Source: DATEOR01 sp046733475 (GTDB taxonomy: Bacteria; Actinomycetota; Thermoleophilia; Gaiellales; Gaiellaceae). Taken from it: a DNA stretch of 64,000 nt. Made by a program: the position numbers and the translations under genes. How positions within the stretch are numbered: position 1 is the stretch's first letter; each line of letters starts with the position of its first letter. The stretch lies in the NCBI GenBank assembly GCA_046733475.1, contig JBKPPF010000001.1:36308-100307 (forward strand), in the 5' to 3' direction. The notes under the pieces are model-generated. The model had not been told where the DNA came from. It saw only the letters and a program-made list of their open reading frames with translations, and ran no database searches. Below are positions 58,239 through 64,000 of this stretch, piece by piece.

Positions 58239-58496
58239 CTACGCCGCCAGGCGCGGGCCCGAGCGGCACCAGCCCGCATCCGGGTGGCGCTTCGCCACTT
58301 CGGCCCAGATCGAATCCGCCTCGGCGGACGAAAGGAGATCGAGGTCGATCGCATGTCGCGTCGCGGCCACCGCGGCCAGGATGTGGTGGCGGTACATGCG
58401 CTCTCCGCCGGGAACGCGCATCGAGGCCACCGCAAGGGCGTCGAGTCGCGCTGCAAGAAGGCGAACGGTGCGGTCGTGGCGGAGGTTCTCGTCCAT
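58239..58496 (-). CDS. Small helical protein, unknown
   Basis: 85 aa. Sequence LRHDRTVRLLAARLDALAVA, MYRHHILAAVAATRHAIDLD and SSAEADSIWAEVAKRHPDAG indicates an all-helical soluble protein without cysteine pairs. No family recognised. Convergent with the CxxC gene, 26 nt between stops. Confidence 0.55.
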   Translation of the reverse strand: MDENLRHDRTVRLLAARLDALAVASMRVPGGERMYRHHILAAVAATRHAIDLDLLSSAEADSIWAEVAKRHPDAGWCRSGPRLAA

Positions 58497-58626
58497 GAGG
58501 GTTGCCTCGGAAGCGGCGGATCGTAGTACGCCGGCTGGACGGCGACTCCTTCCCGGGCCGGCGAACCGCGCTTACAAATTCATGAAGAAAGATTCACCGC
58601 GGTTAGCGATATTTCGTGTCGAGCAG

Positions 58627-59097
58627 ATGCGGCGTTTTGCGGTTCTTCTCGTAGCGGTGGCGGTCGCGGCCTCGATGGCCGGGGCTGCGCATGGCACCGT
58701 GGCGAAGACCACCGGAGGCGTGTACCTCCAACTCTCCGAGGGCGCCGGCTTCGCGAAGGTCCGGAATCGCGGGACTTTCATCGGGCGTGTGAAGCGGGGG
58801 AAGATCGTCACGACCCCGAACGTGACCGTGAACGGCTGCGAGTCGAGAAGCCGCACGAACAACAACATGACCCGCTGCAAGGGCCGCGGGATCACGTTCA
58901 ACACCGTGGGCGCCGGCAGGTGGCGGCTCAAGCTGCGGGGCCGGGGGATCTACGGTTCCGGGTTCGTGCACGGCTGTCTCGTGCTCGACGGCCGCGACAC
59001 GGGGGAGACCGGAACCTTCCGCCGGGGTCCCGAGGGCAAGGCACAGCCATGGCCCCATTCCCGCAGGCGTTTCACGCTCGGCAGCGGCAGCTGCTGA
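58627..59097 (+). CDS. Secreted basic protein, unknown
   Basis: 156 aa from ATG 58627. Signal peptide MRRFAVLLVAVAVAASMAGA, cleavage near AAHG. The mature part is basic and beta-rich: GGVYLQLSEGAGFAKVRNRG, TFIGRVKRGKIVTTPNVTVN, with cysteines in NGCESR, TRCKGR, HGCLVLDG and the last residue. The spacing allows two disulfides. An upstream ATG at 58582 would place 15 polar residues before the signal and is less likely. No family recognised. Confidence 0.65.
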   Translation: MRRFAVLLVAVAVAASMAGAAHGTVAKTTGGVYLQLSEGAGFAKVRNRGTFIGRVKRGKIVTTPNVTVNGCESRSRTNNNMTRCKGRGITFNTVGAGRWRLKLRGRGIYGSGFVHGCLVLDGRDTGETGTFRRGPEGKAQPWPHSRRRFTLGSGSC

Positions 59098-59143
59098 CCC
59101 TCCCTCCGCGGACCACCCGACGGGTTTGGCAGGATACTCCGAC

Positions 59144-59854
59144 GTGACTCGAGCTCACGGCCACTCCATCCTCGTCGTCGAGGATGAGCCGAGCATCGCG
59201 TCCTTCGTGAGCATGTATCTCGAGAAGGCGGGCTTCGCCGTGCGCAAGGCCGAGACCGGAGCCGGAGCGATCGAGCAGGCCGATGCGGAGGCGCCGTCGC
59301 TCGTCATCCTCGACCTGATGCTTCCCGACCTGGACGGGATCGACGTCTGCCGGCGGATCCGGCAGCGCTCCGACGTGCCGATCCTCATGCTCACCGCGCG
59401 CGACGACGACATCGACAAGATCATCGGGCTCGAGGTCGGCGCCGACGACTACCTGACGAAGCCCTTCAACCCGGGCGAGCTCGTCGCCCGAGTGAAGTCG
59501 GTGTTGCGCCGGGCGAATCCGGAGCGGCGGGAGCTCCAGAGCGCATCCCTCCAGCACGGCGAGCTCCGGATTGACGCTGGGCGGCGCGAGGTCACCGTCG
59601 CGGAGGAGGAGGTCCAGCTGGCACCGAAGGAGTTCGATCTCCTCTGGGAGCTGCTCGACCACCGTGGGCTGGTCCTCACGCGCGACCAGCTGCTCGAGCG
59701 AGTCTGGGGGTACACGTTCGCAGGTGACACCCGGACGGTGGACGTGCACGTGAGGCAGTTACGGCGCAAGCTAGGCGACTCCTCGCCGATCGTCACCGTG
59801 TGGGGCGTGGGCTACAAGGTCTCGGTAGAGCCCAAGGTCGCCCGAGCCTCGTAG
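59144..59854 (+). CDS. OmpR/MprA-like response regulator
   Basis: 236 aa from GTG 59144. Receiver: ILVVEDEPSIASFVSMYLEK, LVILDLMLPDLDGIDVCRRI (phospho-acceptor Asp), MLTARDDDIDKIIG and YLTKPFNPGELVARV. Winged helix: LAPKEFDLLWELLDHRGLVL, ERVWGYTFAGDTRTVDVHVR and VWGVGYKVS. A -10-like GATACT lies five bases before the GTG, so the message may be leaderless; the longer TTG-started frame is then unnecessary. Paired with the kinase six bases downstream. Confidence 0.92.
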   Translation: MTRAHGHSILVVEDEPSIASFVSMYLEKAGFAVRKAETGAGAIEQADAEAPSLVILDLMLPDLDGIDVCRRIRQRSDVPILMLTARDDDIDKIIGLEVGADDYLTKPFNPGELVARVKSVLRRANPERRELQSASLQHGELRIDAGRREVTVAEEEVQLAPKEFDLLWELLDHRGLVLTRDQLLERVWGYTFAGDTRTVDVHVRQLRRKLGDSSPIVTVWGVGYKVSVEPKVARAS

Positions 59855-59860
59855 GCGCCG

Positions 59861-61237
59861 GTGCGGTCGCTGCGCTACCGTATTCCGGCTCTCTTTCTCG
59901 TCGGAGTGCTGGTCGCATCCGCCGTGGCCGCCGTCCTCGCGGTGCGGCTGTTCCAGGACTACACGCGGGACCGCACCCTCGCCGAGCTTCGGCGACAGGC
60001 GCAGGGGCTGGCGCAGCTCTACCAGGAGCAGGCGATCCGAAGCGTCGACGAGGCGCGCGCGGCGCCCGGATTCGCTGCGCCGATCCTCGAGCAGGCGACG
60101 GGCTCGCGCATCTACTACGCAGGCGTCGAGATCTTCCCCGGCGAGAAGTCCGGGCTCCGCCGCCTTCCGCTCTCGCTCCTCGACCAGTCGCGGCTCGACG
60201 CCGGTCAGGTGCAGACGTTCGAGTTCACGCCGCCGGGGACGGACCGCACCTACTTCGCGGCCGCGTATCCGATCATGCTCGGGGGCGACGCCTTCGGCGC
60301 GCTCGTCGTGGCCAAGCCGCGCGCGGAGCTGCAGGAGCGCTGGGTCGTCCTCCTCGGACGCCTGGCGATTGCGCTGCTGGTCGGCCTCGTTGTGGCGGGC
60401 GGTCTCGTCTGGTACCTCTCGCGCCGGCTGACGAAGCCGGTGCTCGCTCTCTCACGCGCGGCCGAAGAGGTCGCCGCCGGCCGCTACGACGCGGACCTTC
60501 CCGAGGCACGCTCGAAGGATGAGATCGGCCATCTCACGGAGCGGTTCGCCGAGATGACCCAGAAGCTCGCCGCGTCGCAGCGGCGCGAGCGAAACTTCCT
60601 GATGGTCGTCTCTCACGAGCTGCGGACGCCGCTCACCGCGATCCGTGGGCATGTCGAGGCGCTTCGCGAGGGGATCGCGCAGGACGAGGAGACGCAGGAG
60701 GCTTCGCTCCGGGTGATCGGCGCGGAGACAGAGCGGCTCACGCGCCTCGTCGGCGACGTTCTCGATCTTGCGCGCATGGAGGCGCATCAGTTCACCCTCG
60801 AGGAAGAGGAGGTCGAGCTGCGGCGACTGCTCGAGCAGGCGTACGAGAGCTTCGGCGAGGAGGCACGCCGCCGCGGGATCGAGTACGAGTGCTCGCTCGA
60901 TGCGGATCCGGTTCTCGACACGGATGGGGACCGGGTGCTGCAGATCGTGTCCAACCTCCTCGACAACGCCTTCGCGTGGACACCCGACGGCGGGCGCATC
61001 GATCTCGCCCTCAGCGCGACGAACGGGACGATCTCGATCTCGGTGGCCGACTCGGGACCGGGTATCGGGCCGGAGGAGCGCGAGCGGATCTTTCGCCCGT
61101 TCTGGTCGCGTGCGGGAGAGGGGACGGGCCTCGGGCTCCCGATCGCGCGCGAGCTCGCGCAGGCGCTCGGCGGCGAGCTCATGCTCGAGTCGCAGCTCGG
61201 GAAGGGGTCCCGCTTCGAGCTGCGGTTACCGGCCTAG
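59861..61237 (+). CDS. HAMP sensor histidine kinase
   Basis: 458 aa, GTG start. Two membrane helices (about 8-30 and 163-186) flank a ~130-residue extracytoplasmic sensor domain. A HAMP domain (TKPVLALSRAAEEVAAGRYD) follows, then HisKA SHELRTPLTAIRGHVEALRE and HATPase_c with NLLDNAFAWTPDGG, VADSGPGIGPEERERIFRPF and GTGLGLPIARELAQALGGEL. Cognate partner of the regulator upstream. The signal is unknown. Confidence 0.92.
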   Translation: MRSLRYRIPALFLVGVLVASAVAAVLAVRLFQDYTRDRTLAELRRQAQGLAQLYQEQAIRSVDEARAAPGFAAPILEQATGSRIYYAGVEIFPGEKSGLRRLPLSLLDQSRLDAGQVQTFEFTPPGTDRTYFAAAYPIMLGGDAFGALVVAKPRAELQERWVVLLGRLAIALLVGLVVAGGLVWYLSRRLTKPVLALSRAAEEVAAGRYDADLPEARSKDEIGHLTERFAEMTQKLAASQRRERNFLMVVSHELRTPLTAIRGHVEALREGIAQDEETQEASLRVIGAETERLTRLVGDVLDLARMEAHQFTLEEEEVELRRLLEQAYESFGEEARRRGIEYECSLDADPVLDTDGDRVLQIVSNLLDNAFAWTPDGGRIDLALSATNGTISISVADSGPGIGPEERERIFRPFWSRAGEGTGLGLPIARELAQALGGELMLESQLGKGSRFELRLPA

Positions 61238-61255
61238 CCGAGGGACGAGCTAGGC
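61232..61255. terminator. Bidirectional hairpin holding both convergent stop codons
   Basis: GCCTAG (61232-61237) pairs with CTAGGC (61250-61255). The TAG of the kinase gene and the stop of the convergent coiled-coil gene are both in the stem. No U tract on either side. Confidence 0.4.
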
Positions 61256-61726
61256 GCCGGGGTTCGTGCGCTTGATGGGATAGACGGACGCGTCGCTCTC
61301 GGCGCGCTCGTCCAGTGCGCGCTCCACGCGGTCGAGCACGCGTTCCATCCGGTCGAGGCGCTTCTCGACGCCGCGCCAGCCCGACGTGATCAGGTCGACG
61401 AGCAGGGCAAGGTCCTCGACGCGCGCCTGGCGCTCGGACGCCATGTCCGTCTGGAGGCGCTCGAGCCGGCGGATGGTCTGCCCTGACAGGCCGCGTACCT
61501 CGGCGAGGTGGCGCGCCACGGGCAGCACCTCTTCGCGGAGACCCCTTTGCAGCGAAATCTCGAGTCGTTCGGGGATCCCCGTCTCGAGCTCGGCGGTGGT
61601 CAGTGCGAGCGCTTCGAGACCTGCCCGCGCTCGCTCGAGAAGCGTCTGCAGGGCGGCATCGTCGGGGCGCTCCTCGCCACTCTGGGCGAGCCGCATCCGA
61701 GCTCTCTCGATGGCATCGCGGTCCAT
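61250..61726 (-). CDS. Coiled-coil protein, unknown
   Basis: 158 aa from ATG 61726 (MDRDAIERARMRLAQSGEER). Almost entirely helical and charged, with heptad-like LRRLERLQTDMASERQARVE and VEKRLDRMERVLDRVERALD. No cysteine, no membrane segment. No family recognised. Divergent from queA with 34 nt between starts. Confidence 0.68.
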   Translation of the reverse strand: MDRDAIERARMRLAQSGEERPDDAALQTLLERARAGLEALALTTAELETGIPERLEISLQRGLREEVLPVARHLAEVRGLSGQTIRRLERLQTDMASERQARVEDLALLVDLITSGWRGVEKRLDRMERVLDRVERALDERAESDASVYPIKRTNPGA

Positions 61727-61760
61727 GGACGTGACTCTAACCTTCAATCCGGATGTCGGC

Positions 61761-62702
61761 ATGAGGACGTCAGAGCTTGACTACGAGCTTCCCCCGGAGC
61801 TCATCGCGCAGCGTCCTTTAGAGCGCCGAGACGAGTCGCGACTGCTCGTCTTCGACCGTAGGAACGGAGCGGTCGAGCATCGGCGATTCCGCGACCTCGG
61901 GAAGCTCATCGCGTCCCCGACGCTCGTCGTCGTGAACGACACGCGCGTTCTTCCCGCCCGCCTCATGCTCGAGCGGCCCACCGGCGGCCGGACCGAAGTC
62001 CTGCTCCTCGAACGGGTCGAGGGCGATGTGTGGGAGGCGCTGGCCCGGCCCAGCAGGCGGCTTCGCGAGGGCATGAGGCTTGGCCCCGTCGAGCTCCTCG
62101 ACTCTCTCGGCGAGGGCCGTTGGCGCCTTCGCCTCTCCGGTGAGCCCGCCGGCGAAGCACCGCTTCCGCCCTACATCACGGAGCCGCTCGCGGATGCGGA
62201 GCGCTACCAGACGGTGTACGCGGACGAGAGCGGCTCGGCGGCCGCGCCCACGGCTGGGCTCCACTTCACGCCCGAGCTCATCGCCTCACTCGACGTCGAG
62301 CGGGTGACGCTTCACGTCGGCCTCGACACGTTCAGGCCCGTCACCGCCGAGATGCTGGCGGAGCACCGGCTTCACAGCGAGCGCTATGAAGTGGGCGAGG
62401 AGGCGTGCGCGCGCGTCGAGGCGGCGCCGCACGTGACGGCGGTGGGGACGACGACCGTGCGGGTGCTGGAGTCGGTCGCCCGAGGAGCACCGCGGTTTGG
62501 GCGGACGGACCTCTTCGTCACGCCCGGGTTCGAGTTCCGGCGGGTCGACTCGCTCGTGACGAACTTCCACCTGCCGCGCTCGTCGCTCCTCGCACTCGTG
62601 ATGGCGTTCGCAGGGGTGGAGGAGACGCGGCGGCTCTACGAGATTGCGATCGAAGAGCGGTATCGCTTCTACTCGTTCGGCGATGCGATGCTGGTTTTGT
62701 GA
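61761..62702 (+). CDS. queA: S-adenosylmethionine:tRNA ribosyltransferase-isomerase
   Basis: 313 aa from ATG 61761. LDYELPPELIAQRPLERRDE at the N-terminus, then VVNDTRVLPARLMLERPTGG, RYQTVYADESGSAAAPTAGL with the HFTPEL segment, LHVGLDTFRPVTAEMLAEHR, TTVRVLESVARGAP and TNFHLPRSSLLALVMAFAGV. This is a QueA of slightly short length. It adds the epoxycyclopentanediol part of queuosine from SAM. tgt follows 85 nt downstream. Confidence 0.94.
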   Translation: MRTSELDYELPPELIAQRPLERRDESRLLVFDRRNGAVEHRRFRDLGKLIASPTLVVVNDTRVLPARLMLERPTGGRTEVLLLERVEGDVWEALARPSRRLREGMRLGPVELLDSLGEGRWRLRLSGEPAGEAPLPPYITEPLADAERYQTVYADESGSAAAPTAGLHFTPELIASLDVERVTLHVGLDTFRPVTAEMLAEHRLHSERYEVGEEACARVEAAPHVTAVGTTTVRVLESVARGAPRFGRTDLFVTPGFEFRRVDSLVTNFHLPRSSLLALVMAFAGVEETRRLYEIAIEERYRFYSFGDAMLVL

Positions 62703-62787
62703 GGGGCCACCCCGTGCCTCCACCCGCTTCGAGCGTAGCCAGCCAAGATGCTTACGTGGTGCGCGCAGTGGGACAAAATCGAAACGG

Positions 62788-63930
62788 ATGCTCCGCATGA
62801 GCTTCGACCTCGTCGCGACCGAGGGCGAGGCGCGCGCGGGCGTCCTGCACACCGCGCACGGCGACGTGCCGACGCCGGCCTTCATGCCCGTCGGTACGAA
62901 GGGCACCGTCAAGGGGCTCGACCCCGAGCACCTCCGCGAGCTCGGGACGACGATCCTCCTCGGAAACACCTACCACCTCCACTTCCGGCCGGGCGAGGAG
63001 CTCGTAGAGGCGATGGGCGGCCTCCACCGCTTCATGGCCTGGGACGGCCCGATCCTCACGGACTCGGGCGGCTTCCAGGTCTTCTCCCTGCGGGACACGA
63101 TCACAGCCGTCGACGAGGAGGGGGTCACCTTTCGGTCGGTCTACGACGGCCGCGAGGCCCGCTTCACGCCCGAGCTCGCCGCCGACATCCAGCGACGCCT
63201 CGGCTCCGATATCGCCATGTGCCTCGACGTCTGCCCGCCGGCCGATGCGCCCCCTGAGGAGCTCGAAGTTGCGACGGCGCTCACGACGCGCTGGGCGACG
63301 CGCCAGCTCGCGGCGCCGAGAGCGCCCGGGCAGCTCGTCTTCGGAATCAGCCAGGGCGGCACCGAACCCGAGCTTCGTCGCCGCTCCACGGAGGAGATCG
63401 CCGCCCTGGGCTTCGACGGCCATGCTCTCGGTGGGCTGAGCGTGGGGGAGGACCGGAACCTCATGCTCGAAACGGTCGGCTGGGCGACGCCGCTCCTGCC
63501 GGCCGAGCGGCCGCGGTACTTCATGGGGATCGGGGATCCGGCCGGGATCTTGGAGGTGGTCGAGCGCGGGATCGACATGTTCGACTGCGTGCTTCCGACG
63601 CGCCTCGGCCGCACGGGCTCGGCGATGACGTGGGAGGGACGGCTCAATCTCAAGAACGCCAGGTTCGCCCGGGACGAGCGCCCGCTCGACGAAACCTGCT
63701 CCTGCTCGGCATGCCGGCGCTTCACGCGCGCCTATCTCCGCCATCTCATCAACCAGCAGGAACTGCTCGGCTTGATACTTTTGTCCGAGCACAACGTCAG
63801 ATTTCTGCTCGATTTGACCGCCGGGGCGCGGGCGTCCATCGAGCGCAGCGAGTTCGGCACCTACAAGGCGGCCGCGCTCGAGCGCCTCGACTCGGCGGCC
63901 TTCGCGCCAGGCGAGGAGGTCTCTCGGTGA
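62788..63930 (+). CDS. tgt: tRNA-guanine transglycosylase
   Basis: 380 aa. Motifs: TPAFMPVGTKGTVKGLDPEH, GNTYHLHFRPGEELVEAMGG, ILTDSGGFQVFSL with the nucleophilic Asp later in DMFDCVLPTRLGRTG, FGISQGG, YFMGIGDPAGILE, and the zinc site C-x-C-x2-C (CSCSACRR) with a later His. It exchanges guanine-34 for preQ1. ATG 62788 and ATG 62797 are both possible. A weak promoter (TTACGT, CAAAAT) sits just upstream. Overlaps yajC by 4 nt. Confidence 0.95.
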   Translation: MLRMSFDLVATEGEARAGVLHTAHGDVPTPAFMPVGTKGTVKGLDPEHLRELGTTILLGNTYHLHFRPGEELVEAMGGLHRFMAWDGPILTDSGGFQVFSLRDTITAVDEEGVTFRSVYDGREARFTPELAADIQRRLGSDIAMCLDVCPPADAPPEELEVATALTTRWATRQLAAPRAPGQLVFGISQGGTEPELRRRSTEEIAALGFDGHALGGLSVGEDRNLMLETVGWATPLLPAERPRYFMGIGDPAGILEVVERGIDMFDCVLPTRLGRTGSAMTWEGRLNLKNARFARDERPLDETCSCSACRRFTRAYLRHLINQQELLGLILLSEHNVRFLLDLTAGARASIERSEFGTYKAAALERLDSAAFAPGEEVSR

Positions 63931-64000
63931 GTGGTGGTTTCTTAGTTCTTCTTCTTGCGATGTTCGGCTTCATGTACTTCCTGCTGATCAGGCCGCAGCG
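63927..64000 (+). CDS. yajC: Preprotein translocase subunit YajC (5' part; runs off window)
   Basis: GTG 63927 overlaps the tgt stop (GTGA). The visible 24 residues, SGGFLVLLLAMFGFMYFLL then IRPQR, match the single helix and the IRPQ-K/R motif of YajC. The queA-tgt-yajC order is the standard one, normally followed by secD and secF. Confidence 0.9.
   Translation, partial: MSGGFLVLLLAMFGFMYFLLIRPQ

Noticed and set aside
1..64000. tRNA, rRNA, tmRNA, CRISPR arrays and intact insertion sequences
   Set aside because: Reading both strands I found no cloverleaf with a convincing T-arm, no rRNA core sequence, no regularly spaced short repeats and no intact transposase; a covariance-model scan would be needed to exclude small RNA genes fully.

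Overview
The window looks like a chromosomal contig from a high-GC actinobacterium. The class Thermoleophilia (Gaiellales/Solirubrobacterales-like) is my inference, from strong GC bias, many GTG starts, 1-8 nt stop/start overlaps, a PafB-PafC-like WYL regulator, several DUF7144-type membrane proteins and a DipZ-like thiol exporter. I saw no rRNA gene, tRNA gene or CRISPR array. No gap without a gene exceeds 300 bases.

Layout. 0-3.3 kb: end of a TfoX-like gene, an ECF sigma factor with its anti-sigma-like partner, a VOC protein and a small zinc ribbon. 3.3-11.4 kb: a cluster of small membrane and stress-type genes (three DUF7144 paralogues, AI-2E permease, holin-like protein, YihY/BrkB, metallo-hydrolase, DUF1269/6325-like protein, three SHOCT proteins). 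It carries a 53-bp direct repeat and three copies of a palindrome, TCACCCGGGTGA, in intergenic regions. 11.5-16.1 kb: MASE1 kinase, NarL-type response regulator and MalT-like LuxR regulator, overlapping one another. 16-23.4 kb: ABC-2 exporter divergent from an AraC regulator, an orphan peptide-binding lipoprotein, PRC-barrel protein, cyclase, and a Moco oxidoreductase/flavin reductase/DUF6510 operon. 23.5-30.9 kb: two-component system, DipZ-like protein, BolA plus monothiol glutaredoxin, a frameshifted membrane gene and a TIM-barrel protein. 30.9-34.6 kb: cytochrome c maturation (ccmE, ccmF, ccmI-like) and a zinc-ribbon membrane protein.

34.6-39.5 kb is an accessory island of visibly lower GC. 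It holds three paralogous TPR proteins with C-terminal membrane anchors, a CDC48-type AAA+ ATPase, and a frameshifted tyrosine recombinase at the right edge. The three TPR genes share a -10-like hexamer exactly 6 nt before the start codon, which suggests leaderless, co-regulated transcripts. This is my leading candidate for an undescribed system.

39.5-50.6 kb: M23 peptidase, hpt with a PD-(D/E)XK-like partner, then a tightly overlapping operon of metallophosphoesterase, cyclic 2,3-diphosphoglycerate synthetase, 2-phosphoglycerate kinase and GlpX bisphosphatase. That operon looks like a bacterial route from 2-phosphoglycerate to cyclic 2,3-DPG next to a gluconeogenic enzyme. A LuxR regulator, a DUF59 Fe-S factor, a quinone-oxidoreductase-like enzyme, queG and a GAF histidine kinase follow.

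50.6-64 kb: PafB-PafC-like fusion divergent from and abutting dinB, zinc-ribbon proteins, aldehyde dehydrogenase and 3-hydroxyacyl-CoA dehydrogenase (divergent), small unknown proteins, an OmpR-type two-component system, then queA, tgt and the start of yajC. With queG, three steps of queuosine formation are present.
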